In this document: positions 1 through 9,286 of the stretch, piece after piece
How the letters are laid out: every line of letters starts with the position of its first letter
Numbering within the stretch: the first letter of the stretch is position 1
DNA from: Tissierellia bacterium
GTDB lineage: Bacteria > Bacillota > Clostridia > Peptostreptococcales > Acidaminobacteraceae
Direction of reading: 5' to 3'
DNA length: 34,017 nucleotides
NCBI GenBank assembly: GCA_012841045.1
Contig: DUVM01000032.1
Location: 1 to 34,017 of the forward strand
Program-made: the position numbers and the translations under genes
Notes under the pieces: generated by a model
What the model was told of the DNA's origin: nothing
Databases searched by the model: none
What the model saw: only the letters and a program-made list of their open reading frames with translations

Positions 1-447
1 GCCATTCTCCTGGTCATCCAAGTCGTCGCCTTCCCCTGTGCCCTGCTCTTTGGACATCTGGCAAAGAAATTCGGCACTCTATTGATGATCCGGATTGCCA
101 TCATGATTTACATTGTCACCGTCTTTTTTGCCTATGGAATGGACTCTCTTGCCCACGTCTTTGTCTTGGGAGGGATGGTCGCCCTTGCACAGGGAGGCAT
201 TCAGGCGCTCTCGAGAAGCTATTTTGCCCGCATCATCCCGAAGGAGAAGTCCAATGAATTCTTCGGCTTCTATAATATCTTCGGCAAATTTGCCGCGATT
301 TTGGGACCGGCGATTATGAGTTTTATCGAAGGCGCAACCGGTGTTGTCAGATACTCGATCCTCGGCATTCTCCCCCTTTTCATCATCGGCTTCCTTCTCA
401 CGCTTCTTCTTCCTAAGCAGACAGAGCGCATTGTGACTCCTTCGTGA
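1..447 (+). CDS. MFS transporter, UMF1-like, C-terminal part (5' end outside window)
   Basis: Frame open from base 1; hydrophobic helices, motif 'GGIQALSRSYFARIIPKEKSNEFFGFYNIFGKFAAILGP' typical of UMF1-type MFS proteins. Confidence 0.8.
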   Translation, partial: AILLVIQVVAFPCALLFGHLAKKFGTLLMIRIAIMIYIVTVFFAYGMDSLAHVFVLGGMVALAQGGIQALSRSYFARIIPKEKSNEFFGFYNIFGKFAAILGPAIMSFIEGATGVVRYSILGILPLFIIGFLLTLLLPKQTERIVTPS

Positions 448-473
448 GCATCTGAGTAGAAAGAGAGTATCCC

Positions 474-914
474 TTGTCCGATCAAACACCATCTGAAGAA
501 TTTTCTTACTGGAAACGCCCGTGGCAAAAGTGGCTCTTTCTTGTTGCCTCTGTCTTGCAGTTTGTTCTCCTCTTCATGAATATACAGGATTACAGCGAGG
601 TAGCCGCAACGCAGATCTTCAGCCCCGACGCATGGGATCGCTATGCCCTGCAGCAGACCTTCCGAATCTCTTTGCACGCGCATAGCGGCATCGTCTTCTT
701 GGCCGTCTTTCTGATAGGGACATTTGCCAAGACAAAGAGACAATCGAAAAAAGCCGAGAGTCTCTTATTGATCGCACTTGCTGTCGCCTGGATCATCACC
801 GGCATGCTCTATTCGTTTTCTTCGCAAGAGACAACAAAACTTATTTGGATCTTGCTGATCCTATTGATGTCCTTTGGCGCTATCTTCTCTGTGTATAAAT
901 ATTATAAAAGCTGA
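474..914 (+). CDS. small integral membrane protein of unknown function
   Basis: 146-aa ORF with several hydrophobic segments, TTG start, purine-rich region upstream. Confidence 0.6.
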   Translation: MSDQTPSEEFSYWKRPWQKWLFLVASVLQFVLLFMNIQDYSEVAATQIFSPDAWDRYALQQTFRISLHAHSGIVFLAVFLIGTFAKTKRQSKKAESLLLIALAVAWIITGMLYSFSSQETTKLIWILLILLMSFGAIFSVYKYYKS

Positions 915-918
915 GTGC

Positions 919-957
919 CTTCGTCATTTTCCTCGGTGATGAAGACCCTTTTTTTCG
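919..957 (+). terminator. putative rho-independent terminator
   Basis: CTTCgTCA...TGAtGAAG hairpin followed by a T-rich run. Confidence 0.5.
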
Positions 958-1014
958 TTTTGTCATGGAACAAGATATAATAGCGCTATGCCATTATTTT
1001 TAGGAGGTATACAT

Positions 1015-1824
1015 ATGATTACCATTGACAGAGATACATGTATCGGCTGTGAACTCTGTGTGAGTGACTGTTTTACAGAAGACATCGAGATGGTCGATGG
1101 CAAGGCCAATCCCAAGGATAATTTCTGTATAGAATGTGGCCATTGTCTGGCCATCTGCCCTGTAAACGCTGTCACGCTAAAGGACTACTCCTCTGCAGAT
1201 GTCATCAGTGTGACAGAAGAAGATCGACTGGACCCCGAACAACTGCTTCGATGGATAAAGACGCGCCGGACGATCCGGCAGTTCACAGAGGAGACAGTGG
1301 CTCCGGAAGATCTGCAGAAGATTTTAGCCATGGGCGTCCACTCTCCAAAAGGCGGGAATGTGCAAAATGTCTCCTTTGTGGTCATTGAGGACAATCTGCT
1401 GCACGCCAGAAAACTCGCCATCGAATCACTGTATAAACTCAGTGATCTCTCTGAGAGCATGAAAAAAGAGCCCAACATGATGCGCTATGCCAAGAACTGG
1501 AAAAGAATGTATGAGGAGAGCCAGCTCCCCGACGCCAAAGATCGTCTGTTCTTCGGCGCCCCTTGTGTGATTCTTCTTGTCTCGCCCTCTCCCATCAATG
1601 CCTGCATCGCCGCTTCGCACATGGAGACCATGGTCTACTCTCTGGGATTAGGCATGCTCTACAGCGGCTTTACGACAAGAGCAGTGAATTATTCTCCCGA
1701 ACTGAAGGAGTTTCTAGGCATGCAAGAAAGCGACACCGTGCAGGCGTCGCTCATTATCGGTCATCCGGCGGTGCGCTATGAACGCAGCACCCCCAAAAAA
1801 CTTCCGGTGGTCATTCGTCGATAG
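1015..1824 (+). CDS. nitroreductase family protein with N-terminal 2x[4Fe-4S] ferredoxin domain
   Basis: CIGCELCVSDCF and CIECGHCLAICP cysteine motifs followed by nitroreductase fold 'RRTIRQF...'; start set at 1015 because TAGGAGG lies just upstream (ORF track start 988 contains the RBS). Confidence 0.85.
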   Translation: MITIDRDTCIGCELCVSDCFTEDIEMVDGKANPKDNFCIECGHCLAICPVNAVTLKDYSSADVISVTEEDRLDPEQLLRWIKTRRTIRQFTEETVAPEDLQKILAMGVHSPKGGNVQNVSFVVIEDNLLHARKLAIESLYKLSDLSESMKKEPNMMRYAKNWKRMYEESQLPDAKDRLFFGAPCVILLVSPSPINACIAASHMETMVYSLGLGMLYSGFTTRAVNYSPELKEFLGMQESDTVQASLIIGHPAVRYERSTPKKLPVVIRR

Positions 1825-2518
1825 GTGTTTTCTTGAATTTGACTTCCACCGCCAGATCTTCACTTCGCAGATAGTACTTCGTGAAGGCTACCGGCCCTTC
1901 CCTGTCATAGTCGGTGCGCTCGAGATGGAGCACCACAGACCCCTCTGGGAGTTTTAACTTCTTTCGAACTTCCTTCGACGCATCACAGATCTTTAGAAGT
2001 TGTGATGTACGGGTGATCGGCACATTTTTCTGTGCGAGTATATCGGAGAGAGAAAAGATATCCGGATGCAGCTCAGGAAAATCAGGTACATTCTTTTTTA
2101 GCACAAAGAGCTCCTCCATGTAGAGGGGCTTTTTCTCTTTCACTACTCGTTTTACATAGTATAATTCTTCTTCCGGATGCACCTGGAAAATCTTAGCATA
2201 GTATGGACCCGCCTGTCGGATCTGCACGACGATGCGTTTTCGTCTTCCCTTTTTCCCTCCCGGAAGAGTAAAGCCTAACTCCGTGTTGTCTTCTTCAGAG
2301 CGTCGCAAATTGACAAAGGCGCCGCGTCTGGGGACAAGCTGAAGGAGCCCGTCTTTTTCAAGGAGCTTCAGAGCCGCGCGAGTCGTATGCGGATGCACCC
2401 CATAGTGCTCGGCAATCTGGCGCTCGGAAGGAAGCTCTTTGCCGGGCGAATAGGTGCCGTCTTCAATTTTTTCCTGGATGACTTCTTTCAGCTGGAGATA
2501 ATAGGGTTTACTCATCAT
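1811..2518 (-). CDS. GntR family regulator with UTRA effector domain (second copy)
   Basis: Winged-helix 'LPSERQIAEHYGVHPHTTRAALKLLEKDGLL' plus UTRA-like C-terminus; start at 2518/2515 with GGAGGGGG RBS. Confidence 0.85.
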   Translation of the reverse strand: MMSKPYYLQLKEVIQEKIEDGTYSPGKELPSERQIAEHYGVHPHTTRAALKLLEKDGLLQLVPRRGAFVNLRRSEEDNTELGFTLPGGKKGRRKRIVVQIRQAGPYYAKIFQVHPEEELYYVKRVVKEKKPLYMEELFVLKKNVPDFPELHPDIFSLSDILAQKNVPITRTSQLLKICDASKEVRKKLKLPEGSVVLHLERTDYDREGPVAFTKYYLRSEDLAVEVKFKKTPIDE

Positions 2519-3236
2519 CCCCCTCCACACTGTCATAACGAAATGCCTGGAATTTATACGGATGCACTGAGTACAGATACTCCAAGGGCTCCGAAGATGT
2601 GTCAAAGACCAAGCTTCGAAGGAAAAATGCGGGAGATCCGGGCGGAAGCCCAAAGAGATCCGCTTCTTCTTCCGTCAGATGCGTGATCGAGATCTCTTCT
2701 TCTCCATGTGAGAATTTCGCTCCCATCTCCTCCATCGATCGGTAGAGGCTCTCACTCTCTAAGTCGATGCTTCCGATCCCCGGAAAACGGATGAGGCTAA
2801 TATATGAGTTTTCAATGAGACTGAGTTTTCCATCGAGGATACGCAGGCGCTGCAGATAAAAGATGGGGCTTCCCAACGTCACGCGGAGTCTCTCCGCCAG
2901 ATCTTTGTCCGCCTCAACGACTCGTTTTTTGAGAATCTCCGTCTCTAAAGAAATCTCTCTCTCGCGTGACCACTCTGTCAAACTCTGAAGATCTCTGAGA
3001 TTTCGAATGTTTTTGTTTTTAGAGACATAATGGCCGGACGCGGGCACCGAATAGATGAGTCCCTCTCGTCTCAGTTCGTCAAAAGCGCGTCGAAGAGTGT
3101 CTCTTGTCACGCCGAAGCGACGCATCATCGTGCGTTCGCTGTCCAGCCGATCTCCATTTTTTACATTGTCAGAGTAGATATCTGCCATCAGCTGTTCTTT
3201 GACCTGTTGCCACGCCAACAGTTCCACCAGCTTCAT
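2508..3236 (-). CDS. GntR family regulator with UTRA effector domain (first copy)
   Basis: 'LDSERTMMRRFGVTRDTLRRAFDELRREGLIYSVPASGHYV' and UTRA-like C-terminus; overlaps next regulator by ~11 bp. Confidence 0.85.
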   Translation of the reverse strand: MKLVELLAWQQVKEQLMADIYSDNVKNGDRLDSERTMMRRFGVTRDTLRRAFDELRREGLIYSVPASGHYVSKNKNIRNLRDLQSLTEWSREREISLETEILKKRVVEADKDLAERLRVTLGSPIFYLQRLRILDGKLSLIENSYISLIRFPGIGSIDLESESLYRSMEEMGAKFSHGEEEISITHLTEEEADLFGLPPGSPAFFLRSLVFDTSSEPLEYLYSVHPYKFQAFRYDSVEGDDE

Positions 3237-4348
3237 CAGCAGATACTCAGTTCTGTCTCTTTGTCAAATACGTGAATGCGATTGTAGTGAATGTGAAGTT
3301 CCACGTCGTCGCCCACTTCTTTTTTCGTCTTCGGGTCTACCCGGGCAATGGTGTTTTCTCCGGCGATCGTCATGTAGAGATACGTCTCTGAACCCATATG
3401 CTCGGCGACTTCGACTTTCGAATGAAGTACGGCATATTCGACCGCCAATGGATCAACTTCGGCCTCATGTAGGTTTTCAGGACGCATGCCGACGAAAACT
3501 TCTTTACCAAGATAATTGCCGGCTTTTAATGCGTTTTCGCGCTCCGGTGTCAGCTTAAGGATCGTACCGTCTTCCATCGCCACCACATGCTTTCCGTTAT
3601 CTTCTACGACGGTGCCTGTAAACAGGTTCATCTGCGGACTGCCTATGAAGCGAGCGACAAAGACATTGTGCGGTCGATTATAGAGCTCCTGCGGCGAGGC
3701 GATCTGAATGACATCCCCCTGGTCCATAATGACGATTCGCGTTCCCATCGTCATCGCTTCTGTCTGATCGTGCGTCACGTAGATAAAGGTCGTATCTATG
3801 CGCTGATGGAGCTTGGTGATCTCTGAGCGCATCTGCACGCGTAACTTCGCATCGAGGTTTGAGAGCGGCTCATCCATGAGAAAGACCTTGGGCTCTCGCA
3901 CCATGGCTCTACCAAGGGCCACACGTTGACGCTGTCCGCCCGAAAGCGCCTTTGGCTTACGATCCAGAAGATTTTCGATCTCAAGCACCCGGGCTGCTTC
4001 TTTGACTCTGCGATCAATTTCCGCTTTGGGCGTCTTTTTGATCTTGAGCCCGAAAGCCATATTGTCGTATACGCTCATATGCGGATACAGAGCATAGTTC
4101 TGAAACACCATCGCAATGTCGCGGTCTTTTGGATGTGTGTCGTTCACTCTCTCTCCGTCGATCAGCAGATTTCCTTCGGAGATGTCTTCAAGCCCCGCAA
4201 TCATACGAAGCGTTGTCGATTTCCCGCAGCCAGAGGGGCCGACAAGGACAATGAATTCCTTGTCTTCAATGTCGATATTGATGCCCTTTACGGCTTCTAC
4301 GTTGCCGGGATATATTTTTCTGATATTTTGCAGTGACAGACTGGCCAT
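3236..4348 (-). CDS. sugar ABC transporter ATP-binding protein (MsmX/UgpC type)
   Basis: Walker A GPSGCGKST, LSGGQRQRVALGRA, Walker B VFLMDEPLSNLDAKLR, C-terminal regulatory domain. Confidence 0.93.
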   Translation of the reverse strand: MASLSLQNIRKIYPGNVEAVKGINIDIEDKEFIVLVGPSGCGKSTTLRMIAGLEDISEGNLLIDGERVNDTHPKDRDIAMVFQNYALYPHMSVYDNMAFGLKIKKTPKAEIDRRVKEAARVLEIENLLDRKPKALSGGQRQRVALGRAMVREPKVFLMDEPLSNLDAKLRVQMRSEITKLHQRIDTTFIYVTHDQTEAMTMGTRIVIMDQGDVIQIASPQELYNRPHNVFVARFIGSPQMNLFTGTVVEDNGKHVVAMEDGTILKLTPERENALKAGNYLGKEVFVGMRPENLHEAEVDPLAVEYAVLHSKVEVAEHMGSETYLYMTIAGENTIARVDPKTKKEVGDDVELHIHYNRIHVFDKETELSIC

Positions 4349-4396
4349 ACGCCCTCCTTGTCCATCATTGTTTCATCGAGCTTACCAGCTCGGCCA

Positions 4397-5401
4397 TTAA
4401 TACTTTACTTTGCCCATGTAGCGTCGGGTGCTCAGAGGGTGATTTCTCGCATCTGCCAGATCGTCTCCAAGTCTGCCGAGGACTGACATGAACACAAAGG
4501 GATTGAGAAGTCCGCGATGTTCGGGCTTGACGCCTTCCATCACATAGTCTTTTGAGTCGATGACAAAGAGTCTCTTCGTGATGCCGGAGGCAAAGTCTAC
4601 CACGCGCTGTGAGAGCGGGCGTGTCTTGTCTTCGCCGTGAAGCACAAGAAGCGGCGTGTCTTCGACCAAGATCTCAAAGGCTCCATGGAAGAATTCTCCG
4701 GCGTGAATCCACTGGGCAGGAATCCACTGCATTTCCTGCAGGATGCACATGGCAAACATATACGCCTCTCCATAGTTCACACCGCTTCCGGTGACCATGA
4801 TCATCGGACCTTCCTGAATGAAGTCCACAAACTCCTTCGAACGCGTTTCATTTTCACGGATGGTGCGAAGGGCTTTTGGAAGCGCCGCCAGGCTTTCTTT
4901 CCATCCTTTATAGTTTTCGAGTTCTCCTCGTTTTTCCAGTACATACAGCACAATGTGATAGAGCATGATCGCCTTGGAGTCCGTCACACCGATCGGTGCG
5001 TCATTGGCAAAGACGACATCGACACTGTGGCCAAGCGGTGTGTCAGCGTTGCCTGCAAACGCCATCGTAAAGGCGCCGGCTTCTTTAGCAAAACGCGCTG
5101 CTTCCACCGTCTCTTTGGTGGTGCCGGTATAGCTCGAAAGAACGACGAGACTGTTTTTCGAGAATCCTTTGGGCTTTTCCTGTAGAAACTCATTGCTGTT
5201 TAAGGCGTAGCAGGGGATGGCACTATGGTCATGGAGGAGCTTCTCCAGAGGCAACATCACCGCAAGGGACCCTCCGCAACCGACCAAATACACCGAATCA
5301 ATCCCTCGTTCTAGAACGGGATCGAGAGCCGCTTCGATGGACGGAGCCTGGTCTACGCCATGCTGCAGAACTTTTTCATACGTTTCATATCGATTTTCCA
5401 T
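4397..5401 (-). CDS. SIS-domain fructosamine-6-phosphate deglycase homologue, Bacillus FrlB/YurP-like
   Basis: SIS domain 'VYLVGCGGSLAVMLPLEKLL', 'SSYTGTTKETVEAARFAKEAGA', 'WIHAGEFFHGAFEI', C-term 'ARNHPLSTRRYMGKVKY' as in B. subtilis FrlB. Confidence 0.8.
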   Translation of the reverse strand: MENRYETYEKVLQHGVDQAPSIEAALDPVLERGIDSVYLVGCGGSLAVMLPLEKLLHDHSAIPCYALNSNEFLQEKPKGFSKNSLVVLSSYTGTTKETVEAARFAKEAGAFTMAFAGNADTPLGHSVDVVFANDAPIGVTDSKAIMLYHIVLYVLEKRGELENYKGWKESLAALPKALRTIRENETRSKEFVDFIQEGPMIMVTGSGVNYGEAYMFAMCILQEMQWIPAQWIHAGEFFHGAFEILVEDTPLLVLHGEDKTRPLSQRVVDFASGITKRLFVIDSKDYVMEGVKPEHRGLLNPFVFMSVLGRLGDDLADARNHPLSTRRYMGKVKY

Positions 5402-5408
5402 TTGTTTA

Positions 5409-6242
5409 TTATCCTTTCACGCCGCCGGATGTAATGCCGCGGACGAGTTGTTTTTGGAATATAAGAAACATCACGATCATGGGAACCACTGAAAGTGTCA
5501 GTCCGGCCATCAAAACGGTCCAGTTGGTACTTAGGCTGCTTCGCAGATTCATAAGTCCCACGGGAATCGTCTTAAACTTATCGCTTTCGATAAAGACAAG
5601 GGCGAACATAAACTCATTCCAGCAGCTCATGGCCGTTAACAGCGCCCCGGTCGCTAAGATAGGTTTGCTCATCGGCATGATGATGCGTGAGAACACCTGC
5701 CAAGAGCTACACCCGTCAATATATGCGGAGTCTTCTACTTCTCTGGGAAGCGAGAGCATATAGCTTCGGATCAAGAAAGTAGTAAACGGAATCCGATACG
5801 CGACATAGGGAATGATGAGCGCTAAATACGTGTTGTAAATTCCCAGTTTCTGGAGGAATTTAAACAGAGAGATCAAACTGACCTGTGGCGAGAGCATCAG
5901 CCCACCGATGATAATCAGGAGCAGAACACTCTGTCCTTTAAAATCAAATCTCGCCAGCGCAAACGCTGCGCAGGAGCTGATGATCAGTGTGAGGATGACC
6001 GAGACGCTGGTGACGATGATACTGTTGACAAAGTATCTTCCGATCCCCTGCTTCCAAGCCATCACATAGTTTTCCCAGAGCCATGTTTTGGGAAGTCCCC
6101 ATGTGTCAAGAAACAGTCCCTGGTTGTCTTTGAATCCGCTCAACAGCATCCATATCAGGGGATAGATGATCAAGATGGAATAGATGATCAGAAGGAACAT
6201 GACAAGAGCTCTTGACGGATTCCAGCCTTTCGCTTTTCCCAT
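5409..6242 (-). CDS. carbohydrate ABC transporter permease (MalG-like)
   Basis: Six TM pattern and EAA loop 'EVEDSAYIDGCSSWQVFSRIIMPMSKPILAT'. Confidence 0.9.
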   Translation of the reverse strand: MGKAKGWNPSRALVMFLLIIYSILIIYPLIWMLLSGFKDNQGLFLDTWGLPKTWLWENYVMAWKQGIGRYFVNSIIVTSVSVILTLIISSCAAFALARFDFKGQSVLLLIIIGGLMLSPQVSLISLFKFLQKLGIYNTYLALIIPYVAYRIPFTTFLIRSYMLSLPREVEDSAYIDGCSSWQVFSRIIMPMSKPILATGALLTAMSCWNEFMFALVFIESDKFKTIPVGLMNLRSSLSTNWTVLMAGLTLSVVPMIVMFLIFQKQLVRGITSGGVKG

Positions 6243-6244
6243 AT

Positions 6245-7129
6245 CTAATCCTCCGCAATCCTTTTGTTGACATAGAGCTGGACCAGCGTCAACACAAATG
6301 TGATGACGAAGATGATCGAGGCGATGGCGCTAGCCATGCCCATCTCATCATTTCGAAAGCCCGAGCGGTATAAGTACGTTGCCAACACTTCCGTGCTTCT
6401 ACCCGGTCCTCCTGCCGTCATGACATAGACCTCATCAAAGACCTTGAATCCTCCGATGACAGTGATGATCGACGTCATGATAATGGTCTCTTTTACCTGA
6501 GGCACCGTAATATAGAAGAATCGCTGCAGTGCTCCTGCGCCGTCGATTTCCGCCGACTCGTAGAGTCCTCGGGGAATCTTTTGGATGGCGACAAGAAACA
6601 ACAGCATGATATAACCGATGTACTGCCACTGGCTGGTGGCAACGATGGCAAAGATTGCCGATCCACTCTCACCAAGCCAGGCTCTGGTCAGATTTTCAAG
6701 CCCGACAGCCTTAAGGAAGTTGTTCAAAAGACCGATGCTGGGATGGTAGACCAGTTGAAACAAAAGACCTACCACGGTGATGCTGATGACTGAGGGCATG
6801 AAAAAGACGGTCCTGAAGAACCCCTGAAAGCGTCTGAAAAACGTTTCTTCCAGGATCGCTGCAATAACCAGTCCGAATCCCACCTGAAAGACGATGGAGA
6901 TCAGGGCATAGAGAAAGTTGTTTTTAAGTGCGATCAAAAAGACCGGGTCCTGCGCAATGCGCTTGTAGTACTGTAGTCCGACCCACGTGCGCTCTTCTCC
7001 GAACGCTTTCCACCTGTAAAGACTCAGGAAGAAGTTCTGCACGATCGGATAGTATATGAACAGTAGAACAAACAGAAGCGCCGGAGCAATGAAAAGCAGT
7101 GCGGTCTTTTTATTGCCATAAAGTTTCAT
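6245..7129 (-). CDS. carbohydrate ABC transporter permease (MalF-like)
   Basis: TM pattern and EAA loop 'LYESAEIDGAGALQRFFYITVPQVKETI'. Confidence 0.9.
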   Translation of the reverse strand: MKLYGNKKTALLFIAPALLFVLLFIYYPIVQNFFLSLYRWKAFGEERTWVGLQYYKRIAQDPVFLIALKNNFLYALISIVFQVGFGLVIAAILEETFFRRFQGFFRTVFFMPSVISITVVGLLFQLVYHPSIGLLNNFLKAVGLENLTRAWLGESGSAIFAIVATSQWQYIGYIMLLFLVAIQKIPRGLYESAEIDGAGALQRFFYITVPQVKETIIMTSIITVIGGFKVFDEVYVMTAGGPGRSTEVLATYLYRSGFRNDEMGMASAIASIIFVITFVLTLVQLYVNKRIAED

Positions 7130-7142
7130 AATACTCTCCGAG

Positions 7143-7171
7143 GAAAAACCCGCAGCGTAAAGCTGCGGGTT
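7143..7171 (-). terminator. intercistronic terminator/attenuator between binding protein and permease genes
   Basis: Minus strand AACCCGCAGC-tttac-GCTGCGGGTTTTTCC: perfect 10-bp stem followed by T run. Confidence 0.85.
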
Positions 7172-7177
7172 GTCATT

Positions 7178-8467
7178 TTACTCCGTCTTGATTCTCTGAG
7201 AGACGTCTTGCACTTCTTTCATAATCTGTTCGGGAGTTTTGTCGTTATTGAGCAGCTCTTGTAGGGCGGGTAAGTACACGTCCGAAATGCGGATATCGAT
7301 ATCCGTATCGAGCCACAGGGCCATACCTTCTGCTTCTGAAACGGCGTTGAGGCCCGCTACCAGTGACTCTGAAGAGTTCTCGCTGTTGACCGCTCCAATG
7401 ACGGGGCTTGGCCACCCGAGAGTTTTGACCATCTCTGTGCTGTTCTCAAGATTCGTCAGGAACTCGAGGAATTTGACGGCTTCTTCCGGATGTGCGGTCT
7501 TTGAAGAGACCATGAATCCGTCAGGGGCACCTGTCAGGAAGTTTTGATTGCCGGGAGCGCCTTCAATAGCGGGCATCGGGAAGAAGCCCCATTTGTCAGC
7601 AAAGTTTTCATCAAAGTCGACAAACTCTTCTAGCTCCACGTAGACCATGCCCACTTGACCGCCATAGAACATCTCCAGGGTCATATTGTGTTCTGTGGAG
7701 TTGACGCCCTCTTGGAAATACCCATTGTCCTTGAGCTCTTTTAAGTATTCAAGCGCCTTGACGTAGCCGGGATCGGTGTATTCGCCGGTCTCTTTGACAT
7801 AGTCCACGCGGCGTACATCGTCGGGTACGAGTTTTTGATTGAGTCCGGTGATGTAGTGCGCACCGGCCCACGGATAAATGTTTCCAAGTCCGATCGGCGC
7901 AATACCGGTACCCTTGATAGTTTCAAGGACCGTCAGAAATTCTGCCCATGTCTTGGGCTCACTCAGTCCGTTGGCTTCAAAGATCTCTTTGTTGTAGACA
8001 AAGAACTTGCCGTTGATGCGATAGGGAATGCCATAGTACTTGCCGTCGTCCATAAATGGCTCGAGTCCAGCTTGCATAATCCCGTCTTTCCACTCAGCAT
8101 TCGCTTCGAGATACGGGGTCAGATCCAGCACATTTCCTTCGCGGATGAAGTTTTTGGCAAACTCGCCGCTCCAGGAGAAAAAGACATCCGGCTGCTCGCT
8201 GGTTCCCATGACGACACGGATCTTGTCCTTAATCGCCTCGTCTCCGGCTGAGTCCATGGAAATCTTAATTCCGGGATTTTCTTCTTCAAACTTGGCCACG
8301 GCTGATACAAAGTAATCATTGTATTCGGGGTTGGGCCACTTGTGTAGGAACTTGATCGTAACCTGATCAGAAGTTCCTCCTTGTGCCGGCGCACCTTCAT
8401 TGCCGCAGCCTGCAAACAGACCCGTCAGCATGACAAGGCACAACAGCAGTGCAATCTTTCTTCGCAT
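7178..8467 (-). CDS. extracellular solute-binding lipoprotein of sugar-type ABC transporter
   Basis: Signal peptide with lipobox 'LTGLFAGC'; SBP family 1-like body. Confidence 0.9.
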   Translation of the reverse strand: MRRKIALLLCLVMLTGLFAGCGNEGAPAQGGTSDQVTIKFLHKWPNPEYNDYFVSAVAKFEEENPGIKISMDSAGDEAIKDKIRVVMGTSEQPDVFFSWSGEFAKNFIREGNVLDLTPYLEANAEWKDGIMQAGLEPFMDDGKYYGIPYRINGKFFVYNKEIFEANGLSEPKTWAEFLTVLETIKGTGIAPIGLGNIYPWAGAHYITGLNQKLVPDDVRRVDYVKETGEYTDPGYVKALEYLKELKDNGYFQEGVNSTEHNMTLEMFYGGQVGMVYVELEEFVDFDENFADKWGFFPMPAIEGAPGNQNFLTGAPDGFMVSSKTAHPEEAVKFLEFLTNLENSTEMVKTLGWPSPVIGAVNSENSSESLVAGLNAVSEAEGMALWLDTDIDIRISDVYLPALQELLNNDKTPEQIMKEVQDVSQRIKTE

Positions 8468-8479
8468 TGTCCTCTCCTT

Positions 8480-9286
8480 TCAGTATGACATTGCTTGGCC
8501 GAAAGCACCGTAGTCTGAGCAGACCTTTGCAGCAAACTCCGACGCTTTCTTCATGGATGTTTGGGGATCAAGTTTCTGGTCATAGAGAGCGACAAGTAGA
8601 GCGGCAATAAAGCCGTCACCTGCGCCCAGTGTATCTACGACCTCTGTCGGCGTAATCCCCTGGTAATACTTAGTTCCTTTATACTCAAGAATCGCTCCCT
8701 GCGACCCTCTTGTAACAAGACACAGTTCCACTCCCGCCTGACGGCACTCCAAAAAAAGCCCTTCCAGCTCTTCTTCTGAAAGATCGCTTCCAGAAAAGAA
8801 GGCGGCTGTCAACCAAGGAAGAACCTTTTCCCGATACGACGCAGTGGAATCGTTAGAAAAGTCAAATGTCAGGCGCTGGGACGCCTTTGAGAGATCTTCC
8901 AACTGATCCTCTAGGCGTGAATAGATACTCGAATGGACAAGATCAAATTCAGAGATATAGGCAAAATCCGCCTCTGATAAGAACAGTTCATCGCTGGCGC
9001 CTCCATCGCTTCCGACAAAGGTGCGATCCCCCTCCACCAGCGCCACATGGCAGATATTCGTCTTCCATTCAAGCTCTTTTACACGAGAGACATCCACCCC
9101 TTCTTTTGTCAGCGCTTGGGTCAGCCATCTTCCGGGCTCATCCTTGCCTACACTCCCAAGATAGGCCGTCTCAACTCCCAGTTTGCGAGCATAGACCGCT
9201 ACGTTGACGGCATTGCCTCCCGGGTACATCAAGTCCTGGTCCATGTAGTGATCCAGGACATTGTCTCCCACACCGATTAATTTCAT
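8480..9286 (-). CDS. frlD: PfkB-family kinase, fructoselysine 6-kinase-like
   Basis: 'YPGGNAVNVAVYARKLG' and 'DTLGAGDGFIAALL' PfkB motifs, FrlD-like N-terminus; coupled to FrlB-like gene. Confidence 0.8.
   Translation of the reverse strand: MKLIGVGDNVLDHYMDQDLMYPGGNAVNVAVYARKLGVETAYLGSVGKDEPGRWLTQALTKEGVDVSRVKELEWKTNICHVALVEGDRTFVGSDGGASDELFLSEADFAYISEFDLVHSSIYSRLEDQLEDLSKASQRLTFDFSNDSTASYREKVLPWLTAAFFSGSDLSEEELEGLFLECRQAGVELCLVTRGSQGAILEYKGTKYYQGITPTEVVDTLGAGDGFIAALLVALYDQKLDPQTSMKKASEFAAKVCSDYGAFGQAMSY

Noticed and set aside
1811-1824. Tail-to-tail overlap of nitroreductase and GntR genes as possible antisense regulation
   Set aside because: Only 14 bp of overlap at the ends of two well-supported genes; common and not informative.
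3926-4336. 136-aa plus-strand ORF opposite the ABC ATPase
   Set aside because: Reverse complement of conserved Walker/signature regions; spurious.
4637-5185. 182-aa plus-strand ORF inside the SIS gene
   Set aside because: Antisense to FrlB/YurP-like coding sequence; no protein-like motif.
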